A stretch of 64,000 nucleotides of DNA from Streptomyces kronopolitis (GTDB taxonomy: Bacteria; Actinomycetota; Actinomycetes; Streptomycetales; Streptomycetaceae), in the NCBI RefSeq assembly GCF_014646275.1, contig NZ_BMND01000001.1, positions 310,001 through 374,000 on the forward strand. The letters are read 5' to 3'. Made by a program: the position numbers and the translations under genes. Below, one piece after another: positions 6,995 to 15,865 of the stretch (within the stretch, counting starts at the first letter, position 1; each line of letters opens with the position of its first letter). The notes beneath the pieces were generated by a model that was not told the origin of the DNA, ran no database searches, and worked only from the letters and a program-made list of their open reading frames with translations.

Positions 6995-8137
6995 TCAGCT
7001 GCCCACCGCCTTGGCCCAGTTCTCCTGGACGGTGCGCACCGCCTTGTTCAGCTGCGCCTCGGTGGGGAACTGCGGCGTGCCTTCGACCGTCGGCAGCCGT
7101 GCGGCCAGGGCCGTGTCGAGGGTGCCGTTCCTCGCCATGGCGGCCAGCAGCACCGGGCGGGCGTAGTCCACCAGGCGCAGGTTCTGGCTCTCGGGAGTGA
7201 ACAGGTACTCCTCCCACAGCCGCGCCGCCGCCGGATGGGGGGCGTTCTTGTTGATCCCCTGCGCGTAGTACTGCGAGAAGCTGCCGTCGAAGGGGATGGA
7301 GACCTTCCACTTCACGCCGGTGCCGTGGAGCTGGTCGAGGTGCGCCAGGTTGAGGTAGTCCCATTCGATGCTGATCGGGGTCTCGCCCTTGGCGATCGTG
7401 GTCGGCGTGGGGGCGGTCCGGTTGTAGTTGCCGACTCGCTTGAGCCGGGCGAAGAAGTCGATGCCCGGCCGGATGTCGTCGAACGACCCCCCGTTGGCGA
7501 GGGCCGCCGCGTACACGGCGGCGAAGGCCGATCCCGCGTCCGTGGGTTGGCCGTACATGGCGACCAGGCCCTTGTACTCCGGCCGGAGCAGGTCCGCGAA
7601 GGACTCGGGGCAGGTCCGGACGCGGGAGGCGTCGCAGCCGATGGAGACATAGCCCCCGTAGTTGTTGTACCAGCGGGCCTTGGCGTCCTTCTGCTCCGGC
7701 GGGATCTGGTCGAACGGCGCGACCCGGTAGGGGGCCAGCAGGTTCTGCCGTGCCGCGGACTGGGCGAAGGAATCCCCGACATCGATCACGTCGGGGGCGC
7801 GCTTCCCGCCGCGGTAGCGCTTGACGGCGTCGATCTCCTGCTCGCTGTGGTCGTTCGGCTCGCTGACGACGACCTTGATGCCGTACTTCTTCTCGAAGCC
7901 GTCGATCAGCCCGCCGTAGTTGGCCCACTGGCGCGGCAGCGCGATCGTGTTGAGCCTGCCCTCCCGCTTCGCCGCCCTGACCAGCGCCGCCGACCCGCCC
8001 ACGTCCGCCGCCGACGCGGCCCGCGAGGGCGCGACCGGCCGGGGCGGCCCCCCTTCCCCGCAGGCGCCGAGACCGGGCGTCACCAGGCCCAGCACGCACA
8101 GGAGGGCGCCTGTGCGGGCCCGATGATGTCTCGTCAC
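6995..8137 (-). CDS. ABC transporter substrate-binding lipoprotein
   Basis: A 380-residue extracellular solute-binding protein of the iron/polyamine/aminoethylphosphonate type. It has a lipoprotein signal peptide (basic VTRHHRARTG, hydrophobic core, lipobox LGAC at about residues 27-30), then a mature two-lobe domain with WANYGGLIDGFEKKYGIKV and APDVIDVGDSFAQ. GTG at 8137 with GGAGG five bases upstream decides the start; an extension to 8197 has no such signal. No permease or ATPase gene is adjacent, so it is an orphan binding protein. Four cysteines including GCDASRVRTCP could form a disulfide in the mature protein. The ligand is unknown. Confidence 0.85.
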   Translation of the reverse strand: MTRHHRARTGALLCVLGLVTPGLGACGEGGPPRPVAPSRAASAADVGGSAALVRAAKREGRLNTIALPRQWANYGGLIDGFEKKYGIKVVVSEPNDHSEQEIDAVKRYRGGKRAPDVIDVGDSFAQSAARQNLLAPYRVAPFDQIPPEQKDAKARWYNNYGGYVSIGCDASRVRTCPESFADLLRPEYKGLVAMYGQPTDAGSAFAAVYAAALANGGSFDDIRPGIDFFARLKRVGNYNRTAPTPTTIAKGETPISIEWDYLNLAHLDQLHGTGVKWKVSIPFDGSFSQYYAQGINKNAPHPAAARLWEEYLFTPESQNLRLVDYARPVLLAAMARNGTLDTALAARLPTVEGTPQFPTEAQLNKAVRTVQENWAKAVGS

Positions 8138-8224
8138 AACGCCTCCAGCCGGACCAGGTGAGGGGCGGTCCGCCGGGTGGGCACCCGCCCGAGGCATCGC
8201 TCTGCATCAATGGTCCGGATTAGC

Positions 8225-11038
8225 CTACTCTGCCCCTTTCTCCGGCGGCTCCTCTTCCGCGGCCGGGGCGTCGGCGCCGATCGCCAGGGAGGCCCAGATC
8301 GTCTTGCCCCTGGCGGAGTAGCGGGTGCCCCACTGCTCGGCGAACTGCGCCACCAGGAAGAGGCCGCGGCCGTCCTCGTCGGTGTCCTTCGCCTGGCGGA
8401 TGTGCGGGGAGGTGCTGCTGCCGTCGGAGACCTCACAGAAGAGGGAACGGGTGCGCAGCAGCCGCACGTGGATGGGCCCGGCACCGTGGCGAACGGCGTT
8501 GGTGATCAGCTCGCTGAGGATGAGTTCGGCGCCGACGGCGAGGTGCCGCAGCCCCCATTCCGCCAGCTGGCGGACACAGGCGTTGCGGACCGGGCCCACC
8601 GCCGCCGGGTCGCGGGGCACCTCCCACTCGGCGACGTGGGACGGATCCAGCCGCCGGGTCCGGGCTACCAGCAGTGCTACGTCATCGGCCGACCGGGCGG
8701 GCAGCAGCTCGCGCATGACGGTGGCGCAGGTGTCCTCCGGCGTGCGGTCCTGCCCGGCGAGGACCGCACGCAGCGCCGCCAGCCCCGTGTCCAGGTCGCG
8801 GCCGCGGTTCTCGACCAGCCCGTCCGTGTAGAGCACCAGCCGGGAGCCCTCCGGCAGCGTCAGCTCAGCGGTCTCGAAGGGCAGGCCGGTGCCCAGCCCC
8901 AGCGGCGGGGAGACCGGCGAGTGCAGGAACTCCACCCGCCCGTCGGGGTGGACCACGGCCGGCGGCAGATGGCCGGCCGTGGCCGCGGTGACCCGCCCGG
9001 AGACGGCGTCGTACACGACGTACAGACAGGTGGCGCCGGTGATCGCCGGTGCGTCGTCGGCGTCCTCGTCCTGCCGGTCGAGGCGGGTCACCAGCTCGTC
9101 CAGGTGGCCCAGCAGCTCGTCGGGGGAGAGGTCCAGGGCCGAGAAGTTGTGCACGGCGATGCGCAGCCGGCCCATGGTGGCGGCCGCGTGCAGGCCGTGC
9201 CCCACCACGTCGCCGACGACCAGCGCCACCCGCGCGCCGGGCAGCGGGATGACATCGAACCAGTCCCCGCCCACCCCCGCCTGGGCGGGCAGATAGCGGT
9301 GCGCCACCTCCAGGGCCTCCTGGTCCGGCAGGCCGCGGGGCATCAGACTGCGCTGGAGCGTCATCGCCATCGTGCGCTCGCGGGTGAAGCGCCGGGCGTT
9401 GTCGATGCCCACCGCGGCCCGCCCCACCAGCTCCTCGGCGAAGGAAAGGTCCTCCTCGTCGAACGGAGGGGAACTCCCCGACCGCCAGAAGTCCACCGTT
9501 CCCAGCACGACGCCCCGGGCGCGCAGCGGGACGACCGCCAGGGAATGCACCCCGTGGTCCAGGATGCGCTGGGCGCGGTCCGGGTCCTGCGACCGCCAGG
9601 CCGACGCGGCCGCCAGGTCCGGCTCCACTATCGACCCGGCCCGGTCCCCCTCCGCCACCGGAGTGCCCGGGACGCCCGCGAGCAGCTCACCCACCCGGTA
9701 GAGCGGATGGTCCGGCGCCAGACCGGCCAGGGCCGTCCGCCGCAGCTCGGTACCCGCCCCGGCCGGCTCCTCGCCCTTCAGCACCGGGTCCTGAAGGGCG
9801 ACGGTGACGATGTCGGCGAACCGGGGGACCGCCACCTGCGCCAGTTCCTCGGCAGTGCGCGCGACATTCAGCGTGGAGCCGATCCGCACCCCCGCGTCGT
9901 ACAGGAGCCGCAACCGCTCCCGGGCCACCTCGGCGCGCCCCGACAGCCATCGGAGTTCGGTGGTGTCGCGCAGGGTCACCACGCTGCCCTGGTGGGTTCC
10001 GTACGGGCTGGTGGACCGCTTGTTGACGGCCAGCAGCCGGTCCTGGGCCAGGTGCACCTCATCGGTGGCGATCCGGTCCGACGCCAGGAGTCCGGCGGTG
10101 CGGTGGTCCAGCCCCAGGTCGTCGACGGCGCGTCCCTCCGCGTCGGCCGGCAGGTCCAGCAGCCGCCGGGCCTCGTCGTTGGCCAGCACCAGCCGCCCGT
10201 CGCGGCCGACGATGAGCACGCCCTCGCGCACCGCATGCAGGACCGCGTCGTGATGCTCGTACATCCGGGTCATCTCGGCCGGCCCCAGACCGTGGGTCTG
10301 CCGGCGCAGCCGACGGCTCACCAGCCCCGCGCCGCCGCCGGCCAGTGCCAGCGCCACGATCGCGATGCCCAGGAAGAGCGGCAGCTGCCGGTTGACCGAC
10401 TTCTGCACCTTCTCCACCGTGACCGGCGCGGCGACGATGGCGATGACCCTGCCCGAGGAGTCCTTGACGGGGGCCGCGGAGACCACGGAGAGGCCCAGGG
10501 CGCCATTGAAGGTCCTGGTGAACGACTTGCCCCGGGCGGCCTCGGCATACGGGCCGATGACGTGCTTGCCGATCTGCCGCGGGTCGCTGTGGGTGAGGGT
10601 GATCCCGTCGAGCTTGTACACGATGAGGGCGTCGACGCCGGACGCCTTCCGCGCCTCCTCGGCGAGCGGCTGGAGCTTCGCGGTCGGATCGGGGCTGTTC
10701 AGGGCCTCCTGAAGCCCCCAGGAGTGGGCGAAGGACTCCGCGGCGGCGAGCGTGCGGTGCCGGGCGTCGGTCATGGTGTCCCGCTGGGTCTGTACGACGA
10801 AAACCACCACCGCCGCCGCGACGAGCAGCACCACGAGCACCAGCTGCAGGAGGAAGACCTCCCGGGAGACGCTGCGGGTGAGCCATGAGCGCCGGACGCG
10901 CTGCCCCTCTCCGCTCCCCGGGGAGGGTTCCTCCTGAGGGGCGCCGGTACCGCTCCCGGCAGCGGTCGTACCCGGAATGGCGGAACGGCCGGGCGCGCGG
11001 CTCAGCCAGCGCCGGAATCGACCCGAGTGTCCGCTCAT
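8225..11038 (-). CDS. Membrane multidomain sensor phosphatase: extracytoplasmic sensor, PAS, GAF, SpoIIE/PP2C, RsbW-like ATPase
   Basis: A 937-residue protein. Cytoplasmic N-terminus, TM1 at about residues 60-85, an extracytoplasmic CACHE/DcuS-like sensor (about 90-220), TM2 (about 222-245), PAS (about 265-375, VLIVGRDGRLVLANDEARR), GAF (about 390-550), PP2C (about 560-785, GVGGDWFDVIPL, VVGDVVGHGLHAAA, LYTDGLVENRG) and a C-terminal GHKL ATPase (about 800-925, ELILSELITNAVRHG). It can probably sense an external ligand and both phosphorylate and dephosphorylate partner-switch proteins. ATG at 11038 with a weak AGGATAAA upstream. It lies 93 bases downstream of the SDR gene on the same strand. 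The sensor resembles citrate/dicarboxylate kinase sensors, but the ligand is not predictable. Confidence 0.85.
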   Translation of the reverse strand: MSGHSGRFRRWLSRAPGRSAIPGTTAAGSGTGAPQEEPSPGSGEGQRVRRSWLTRSVSREVFLLQLVLVVLLVAAAVVVFVVQTQRDTMTDARHRTLAAAESFAHSWGLQEALNSPDPTAKLQPLAEEARKASGVDALIVYKLDGITLTHSDPRQIGKHVIGPYAEAARGKSFTRTFNGALGLSVVSAAPVKDSSGRVIAIVAAPVTVEKVQKSVNRQLPLFLGIAIVALALAGGGAGLVSRRLRRQTHGLGPAEMTRMYEHHDAVLHAVREGVLIVGRDGRLVLANDEARRLLDLPADAEGRAVDDLGLDHRTAGLLASDRIATDEVHLAQDRLLAVNKRSTSPYGTHQGSVVTLRDTTELRWLSGRAEVARERLRLLYDAGVRIGSTLNVARTAEELAQVAVPRFADIVTVALQDPVLKGEEPAGAGTELRRTALAGLAPDHPLYRVGELLAGVPGTPVAEGDRAGSIVEPDLAAASAWRSQDPDRAQRILDHGVHSLAVVPLRARGVVLGTVDFWRSGSSPPFDEEDLSFAEELVGRAAVGIDNARRFTRERTMAMTLQRSLMPRGLPDQEALEVAHRYLPAQAGVGGDWFDVIPLPGARVALVVGDVVGHGLHAAATMGRLRIAVHNFSALDLSPDELLGHLDELVTRLDRQDEDADDAPAITGATCLYVVYDAVSGRVTAATAGHLPPAVVHPDGRVEFLHSPVSPPLGLGTGLPFETAELTLPEGSRLVLYTDGLVENRGRDLDTGLAALRAVLAGQDRTPEDTCATVMRELLPARSADDVALLVARTRRLDPSHVAEWEVPRDPAAVGPVRNACVRQLAEWGLRHLAVGAELILSELITNAVRHGAGPIHVRLLRTRSLFCEVSDGSSTSPHIRQAKDTDEDGRGLFLVAQFAEQWGTRYSARGKTIWASLAIGADAPAAEEEPPEKGAE

Positions 11039-11107
11039 GATTCACATTTATCCTGCTTCGCCCGCGTGGCGGCAACGCGTGCTACGGCAGCTGCCCCACG
11101 GGCCGAC

Positions 11108-11132
11108 GGGGCCGGGGCCCGTTCACGGCCCC
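11108..11132 (-). terminator. Short GC hairpin at the SDR stop codon
   Basis: GGGGCCG (11108-11114) and CGGCCCC (11126-11132) form a 7-bp stem with an 11-base loop immediately at the end of the minus-strand SDR gene. Weak candidate terminator between it and the sensor phosphatase. Confidence 0.3.
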
Positions 11133-11827
11133 TACCAGGGCACGACCTGCCCCTGGTGATCGAGAAAATGGAGCCCGGGCTTCCCGCGGTGGCGCTCGAT
11201 CGTCTCCGCGACCCCGGGAATGCTCTCCTCCACGCTGAGCTCGGCATCCGGCCCACCGAGTTCGGTGCGCACCCAGCCCGGGTCCATCAGCAGCAACGTC
11301 CGGGTGTCCTCGGCAGTGCGGGCGGCGTGGCAGCGCATCAGCTGGTTCAGCGCCGACTTGCTGGCCCGGTACAGGTCCTGCCCGCCCCTGGTGTTCAGCG
11401 CGATGCTTCCCTGGCTGGACGACATGACGCCGATGGTCCCGTTCGGCGCGACCAGCGGGCGGAGGGACTCCACGACGCGCATCGGACTGAGGGCATTGAC
11501 CATCATGACCTCGGTGAACATCTCCGTCGGGACCTCGCCGATCGGGAGATCGCCACGCGTGATGGCAGCGTTGACGAAGAGCAGATCGAGGGTGCGCCGT
11601 CCCAGTCGGTCGCGCAGTGCGGAGATCTGCTCCGGCTCGGTCATCTCCAGCGACTCGACGGTCAGCCGCCCGTCCGACGTCTCGGCCAGGTCGTGGAGGC
11701 CGGTGCGCCGGCTGCCGCGGACCGTACCGATGACGTCCCAGCCGCGGCGGAGGTACTCGGCGGCGAGTCCGAGGCCCAGGGTCCGGGAGGCCCCGACGAT
11801 GAGGGCGGTCTTGCGGGTGTCGGTCAT
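11132..11827 (-). CDS. Short-chain dehydrogenase/reductase (SDR)
   Basis: A 231-residue classical-type SDR. The Rossmann motif is IVGASRTLGLGLA (near residue 10), the NNAG-like motif is VNAAITRG and the catalytic YxxxK is YRASK. The serine position is in GVMSSSQGSIAL, and DPGWVRTELGGP follows. It reduces or oxidises an unknown carbonyl/alcohol with NAD(P)(H). It is divergent from the LysR regulator across 229 bases, the usual arrangement for a LysR target. ATG at 11827. Confidence 0.87.
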   Translation of the reverse strand: MTDTRKTALIVGASRTLGLGLAAEYLRRGWDVIGTVRGSRRTGLHDLAETSDGRLTVESLEMTEPEQISALRDRLGRRTLDLLFVNAAITRGDLPIGEVPTEMFTEVMMVNALSPMRVVESLRPLVAPNGTIGVMSSSQGSIALNTRGGQDLYRASKSALNQLMRCHAARTAEDTRTLLLMDPGWVRTELGGPDAELSVEESIPGVAETIERHRGKPGLHFLDHQGQVVPW

Positions 11828-12056
11828 GAGATTCCTGTCGTGGGTCGGGTCGTGGGCCGCGTCGTGGGCGGCGTCGTTGTTCTGGACCGTCGCGAAGCCC
11901 GTTCATGGCCGTCGTCGGTCGGCGGACGTTCGCCGACGGGCGGTCGTGGCGGGGAAGGGGCTGCCGTCGGAGCGGTGCTGACGATCAGGCTTCAAGTCTC
12001 CGTGGGGCTCGGCCGGGCGTCCAATACCCTCCTGAGCACATTGATACCGTTACGGC

Positions 12057-12968
12057 ATGGATCTGGATCTGCGCAAGCTCCGCTACTTCGTCGCGGTGGC
12101 CGAGCACCGGCACTTCGGTCGGGCGGCACAGGAGCTGTTCCTCGCGCAGCCGGTCCTCAGCCGTCAAATCCGAGCGTTCGAGCAGGAGTTGGGCTCGCAG
12201 CTGTTCACGCGGACCACGCGCAGCGTGGAGCTGACACCGGCGGGGCGGCAGTTGTACGAGGAGGCGCGAAGAATCACCCCGATGGTGGACGCGGCCTTGC
12301 GACGGGTGCAGGAGGTCGAGCGCGGCGAGCAGCGCCTCGTCGTCGCCTTCTCGCCCGGTCTGCATGTGTCGGACGCGATCCGGACGTTCACGGCGAGCCA
12401 CCCGAAGGTCGAGATCGATGTCTTCCCGCTGCGCTGGTGGGAGCAGGACGCACCGCTTCGCGACGGCCGCGCGCATGTGGGATACCTCCGACGCCCCTTC
12501 GACGACGCGGGGCTGCGCACCGTCCCCATCGGCCACGAGACCAAGGTCGCCTGCCTGCCCGTGACGCATCCGCTGGCCGGCCGCCGCACCCTCACGTCGG
12601 CTGATCTCGATGGTGAGCCGATCCTCGACGTCAGGACGCGGCGCACGTCCTCACTGGAGGAGAAGTTCGAGCTGATCGCCTCCGGGCAGGGCATCGCGCT
12701 CGTCCCCGTCAGCGTCGCGGGCTCCTACTCCCGCTCCGACGTCGTCTACCTGCCCGTCACCGATGCCCTGCCGGTCGAGACGTGCCTGGCGGCACCGGAA
12801 AGCAGTACCGCGCGCCCCGTGGAGGACTTCCTCGCCATCGCCACCGCGGTATTGCGTCGCGGTCCCGGCGATGCGGAGAAGGCGAAGGAGGAGGCAACTC
12901 GCTACGCGCCCTCCTCCTTCAAAATCACCAACTCGCCCTTGCCGATGGGGGACAGGGAGCTGAGGTAG
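12057..12968 (+). CDS. LysR-family transcriptional regulator
   Basis: A 303-residue protein. N-terminal winged HTH (MDLDLRKLRYFVAVAEHRHFGRAAQELF..., residues 1-65), linker helix, then a type-2 periplasmic-binding-protein-like effector domain to about residue 275. The last 25 residues or so, past the conserved fold, lie in DNA that also encodes the end of the convergent O-methyltransferase (12902-12968 shared). It probably controls the divergent SDR and perhaps the methyltransferase/monooxygenase pair. Effector unknown. A small CCGT-T-ACGG repeat sits just before the ATG. Confidence 0.87.
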   Translation: MDLDLRKLRYFVAVAEHRHFGRAAQELFLAQPVLSRQIRAFEQELGSQLFTRTTRSVELTPAGRQLYEEARRITPMVDAALRRVQEVERGEQRLVVAFSPGLHVSDAIRTFTASHPKVEIDVFPLRWWEQDAPLRDGRAHVGYLRRPFDDAGLRTVPIGHETKVACLPVTHPLAGRRTLTSADLDGEPILDVRTRRTSSLEEKFELIASGQGIALVPVSVAGSYSRSDVVYLPVTDALPVETCLAAPESSTARPVEDFLAIATAVLRRGPGDAEKAKEEATRYAPSSFKITNSPLPMGDRELR

Positions 12969-13492
12969 CCGTCCGATGCCGCGACCAGACGGTTGAAGTC
13001 TTCCATCTGGTGGGCGTGGGAGATCGCGTTGTCGACCACGAGCAGGTGGCCGTCCGCGAGGATCCGCTGGAGTGACGGCCACCAGTCGGCGTACTGTCCG
13101 CGATCACTGTCCAGGAAAATGAAGTCGTACGCTCCCGCCTCGCATGTCGCGAGGAATCGGCCGGCCTCGTCCTCGATCTGGTGAATGCGGCGGGACAGCC
13201 CGGAGCGCTGAAAGTTCCGTTCGGCCAAGTCACGCTTGTGAGACGCCCTTTCGATGGTGGTGACCGCGCCGCCCTCGCCCACGGCATCGGCGAGCCACAA
13301 TGTCGAGTAGCCGTTCGACGTGCCGATCTCCAGGAGGTTCTTGGCCTTGGTCGCCTTGACGAGCAGCGCGAGGAACGCGCCGGTGTCGTGTGTGATGTTC
13401 AGCATCTTCCGGCTGCGGTCGTCCGTCGCCGCATCGTTGGAGCTGCCGAATTCCTCTAACTCATGCAGTAGTTGGGCGAGCCCGTGTTCCAT
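12902..13492 (-). CDS. Class I SAM-dependent O-methyltransferase (family 3, catechol/caffeoyl-CoA type)
   Basis: A 196-residue enzyme. SAM-binding motif LLEIGTSNGYSTLWLADAV, acidic motif TTIERA and metal-binding FIFLDSDRGQYADWW support a small divalent-metal-dependent O-methyltransferase. ATG at 13492 is preceded by a purine-rich GAGAGGAAT. It lies 52 bases downstream of the FAD monooxygenase on the same strand. Hydroxylation followed by O-methylation of one aromatic substrate is a reasonable inference for the pair. The 3' end overlaps the LysR gene by 67 bases on the opposite strand. Confidence 0.86.
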   Translation of the reverse strand: MEHGLAQLLHELEEFGSSNDAATDDRSRKMLNITHDTGAFLALLVKATKAKNLLEIGTSNGYSTLWLADAVGEGGAVTTIERASHKRDLAERNFQRSGLSRRIHQIEDEAGRFLATCEAGAYDFIFLDSDRGQYADWWPSLQRILADGHLLVVDNAISHAHQMEDFNRLVAASDGYLSSLSPIGKGELVILKEEGA

Positions 13493-13544
13493 GGTTCATT
13501 CCTCTCTTGGTCTCATGAAGCCTCCATCAGCCTGCTAAACGATC

Positions 13545-14651
13545 TCAGTCGTCCGTCAGGGGAATGAGATCGTCGAGTACCCCGGCGCAGTCCGCGGCGG
13601 CCCGGGCCGAGCGCGGCAGCATGAGGTCCTCGTAGGCGCGGACAGCCTCGTCGAGGGTGGACTCGGTGAGGAGTGCCCGGGCGAGGTCGGAGCCGTCGAG
13701 CATGGCGAGGTTGGCGCCGAGTCCGACCGGGGGCATGAGGTGTGCGGCATCGCCCAGCAGCGTGATGCCGGGACGGTGTTCCCAGGTGTGCGGGACGGGC
13801 AGCACGAACAAGGGCCGGTTGACGAACTCGCCGTCGTGGTGCCGCAGGAGGTCGAGCAGGTTGTTGTCCCAGCCGTCGAACATCTTCAGCAGATGTGCGC
13901 GCACGGCCGTCGCGTCGCCGAGGTCCACGTCGGCGGCCAGCTGCCAGTTCAGCGGGGCACGGAGCGTGGCGTAGACGCGGAAGTGGCCGTTGCTGTTGCG
14001 TTGCACGAGCAGGGCCTTGCCGGCGGCCGTCGCCAGCACGGTGCCGTTGCCGACCATGCGGGCGAGGGCGGGATGGCGGGTGTCGCAGTCGTCGAGACCG
14101 GTCTCGACGAGGGTGACGCCGGTGTAGCCGGGTGCGGCGTCCGACAAGGCCGGCCGGATGCGCGACCAGGCGCCGTCGGCGCCCACCACCAGATCGGCGT
14201 CCTCGGTGGTTCCGTCGTCGAGGCGCAGGCGCCAGGAGCCGTCCCCCAGCGGGGTGGCACCGGTGACGGCGCGGCCCCACCGGACGGTGTCCTCGGTGAG
14301 GGAGTCCAGGAACAGGCCGCGCAGCTGGCCGCGGTCGATCTCCGGGCTGTCGTCGTCGTGTTGGGGCCCCGAAAGGGGGAGAACGGCGGCGGTGACGGGG
14401 TCGACCACGCGCCACACCTGGTCCTCGGGGCGGGCCAGGGCACGGAACCGGTCGAGCAGGCCGGCCGCGCGCAGGGCGACCTGGCCGGTGCCGCCGTGGA
14501 TGTCGAGGCTGCCGCCCTGGGGACGGGCTCCGGTGGCGGCCTCGCGTTCGAAGACGGTGACGGAGCGGCCGTGGAGCTGCAGGATGCGGGCCAATGCCAG
14601 GCCGCCGAGGCCGGCGCCGACGACCGCGATACGGGCGTGAGCGGAGTTCAT
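13545..14651 (-). CDS. FAD-dependent monooxygenase, TetX-like
   Basis: A 368-residue aromatic-ring/TetX-type flavoprotein hydroxylase. N-terminal dinucleotide motif VVGAGLGGLALARIL, the central DG motif VVGADGAWSRIRP and the FAD-ribityl motif GITLLGDAAHLMPPVGLGAN are all present. The family hydroxylates aromatic substrates or tetracyclines with NAD(P)H and O2, so either biosynthesis or antibiotic inactivation is possible. ATG at 14651 has GAGGGG upstream; a longer reading to 14816 is rejected. A 39-base interrupted palindrome sits just upstream of the Shine-Dalgarno sequence. Operon with the O-methyltransferase. Confidence 0.87.
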   Translation of the reverse strand: MNSAHARIAVVGAGLGGLALARILQLHGRSVTVFEREAATGARPQGGSLDIHGGTGQVALRAAGLLDRFRALARPEDQVWRVVDPVTAAVLPLSGPQHDDDSPEIDRGQLRGLFLDSLTEDTVRWGRAVTGATPLGDGSWRLRLDDGTTEDADLVVGADGAWSRIRPALSDAAPGYTGVTLVETGLDDCDTRHPALARMVGNGTVLATAAGKALLVQRNSNGHFRVYATLRAPLNWQLAADVDLGDATAVRAHLLKMFDGWDNNLLDLLRHHDGEFVNRPLFVLPVPHTWEHRPGITLLGDAAHLMPPVGLGANLAMLDGSDLARALLTESTLDEAVRAYEDLMLPRSARAAADCAGVLDDLIPLTDD

Positions 14652-14976
14652 GGGGGTCCCCTCGACGAGGTGGATGAGTCGCCGGAATGCCCGGCGATTC
14701 ATCCACCAAGAAAGCACAGTCACGAAGCGGGCGTCATCGGAATCCCGTGTGCCGGTGGCGAGATGGCCAGGCGTCGTGGCGCACCGACGAAACGCGACGG
14801 CCTGGTGGATCGTCAACTGTTTCCCGGCGGCGACGAATTCCAGGATTCAAGAGCGACGCCGATGTTACCCGGGCGTAGGGTCGGCCGTGGCGTGCGTGAG
14901 AATGAAGGCATCCCATGCGGGGCCAACAGGCGTTCGGCCTGGTCCCGCTGCCTTTGCATGCCATGAGGAGTGTCTG
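14652..14976. other. 325-base divergent intergenic region
   Basis: It separates the TetX-like gene (minus) from the lipoprotein gene (plus). It contains the palindrome at 14669-14707. I see no other gene or clear promoter consensus. Confidence 0.55.
14669..14707. promoter_or_regulatory. Long interrupted palindrome upstream of the TetX-like gene
   Basis: GGTGGATGAGTCGCCG (14669-14684) pairs with CGGCGATTCATCCACC (14692-14707) over 16 bp with a single G-T position and a 7-base loop. It starts 18 bases before the ATG at 14651, next to the ribosome-binding site. It could be a repressor operator (dyad of two 16-base arms) or a 5'-UTR hairpin hiding the start. Nothing else explains such symmetry in non-coding DNA here. 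Confidence 0.6.
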
Positions 14977-15681
14977 TTGAACCGCACCTACACCGCCCGC
15001 ATCCGACGTGTCGCGCTGACCGCGGCCGCCGGCGCAGTGCTCGCGGCGACTGTCACCGCATGCGGTTCGGCCGACGGCAGCGGGTCGGCCGCGAGCGGCG
15101 ACTCCGCCGCGTCCGCCAAGGCCACCGCGAAGGCGTCGAGCGATGCGTCCCAGGAGGGCTCCGACAGCGGCAAGGCGGCCGGTTCGTCGTCGAGCGGGGG
15201 CTCGGCGGGGAAGGGCGGCGCGTCCTCGTCGGGCGGCGAGTCGGCCCCCGGCGGCGGCAAGAAGGGCTACGGGCAGGCCTGCGGGGCCGACGACTTGACG
15301 TTCTCGGCGCGTTCCGAGACGCAGGCCGGCGGCTACCTCCTGTTGTCCGCCCGCGCCAAGCCCGGCGTCACCTGCACGCTTCCCAGCGGGCTGCCTTCGA
15401 TCTCCTTCGGCTCCAAGGGGATCGAGGCCACCAGCGCCGAGCAGTCGGTCGGCCCGGCGATCAAACTCAGCGGCGCGACGACCGCCTACGCCGGGATCAA
15501 CCCCAAGACCACCAAGGCCGACGGCGGCATCGAGTTCACATTCCTCATCGCGGCCATCGGTACGTCGGACCCGAACCCGGCGAGCGTCTCCACCGGCTCC
15601 GTCACGGTCGACAAGCCCATCGTCACCAACTGGCACACCGCCCCCGCCGACGCTGTCCCCGGCGACGGCACGGACAGCTGA
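14977..15681 (+). CDS. Secreted lipoprotein with DUF4232-like domain
   Basis: A 234-residue putative lipoprotein: basic N-terminus (RTYTARIRR), hydrophobic segment, lipobox VTAC followed by a Ser/Ala/Gly/Lys low-complexity linker of about 70 residues, then a compact domain from about residue 95 starting ACGADDLTFSARSETQAGGYLLLSA. This resembles the DUF4232 domain of actinobacterial lipoproteins. TTG at 14977 is preceded by GAGGAG at 6-base spacing and begins right at the signal peptide, so I prefer it to upstream ATGs. Function unknown. A second protein of this design is at 53710-54393. A strong hairpin follows the gene. Confidence 0.8.
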   Translation: MNRTYTARIRRVALTAAAGAVLAATVTACGSADGSGSAASGDSAASAKATAKASSDASQEGSDSGKAAGSSSSGGSAGKGGASSSGGESAPGGGKKGYGQACGADDLTFSARSETQAGGYLLLSARAKPGVTCTLPSGLPSISFGSKGIEATSAEQSVGPAIKLSGATTAYAGINPKTTKADGGIEFTFLIAAIGTSDPNPASVSTGSVTVDKPIVTNWHTAPADAVPGDGTDS

Positions 15682-15695
15682 CACCGCATCAGCGC

Positions 15696-15735
15696 GACGT
15701 TGCCCCGATCCGGTCGTCCGGAGCGGGGCAACGTC
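15696..15735 (+). terminator. Strong GC hairpin terminator
   Basis: GACGTTGCCCCG (15696-15707) and CGGGGCAACGTC (15724-15735) pair perfectly over 12 bp. The enclosed 16 bases form a second stem TCCGG/CCGGA with a 4-base loop. It lies 15 bases after the lipoprotein stop. No T-run, as usual in Streptomyces. Confidence 0.8.
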
Positions 15736-15865
15736 CGTTCGGGTGGCGGGCGCGGTCCGGCTCCTGGCGGCCGGCCGCGATTCCTCGACGGCAGATGGTC
15801 AGGGGGCCGCAGACGCGCATCCGTTGCCGTGCGCCTGCCCGACTGCTGGTCGCGCAGGCGCTTAA

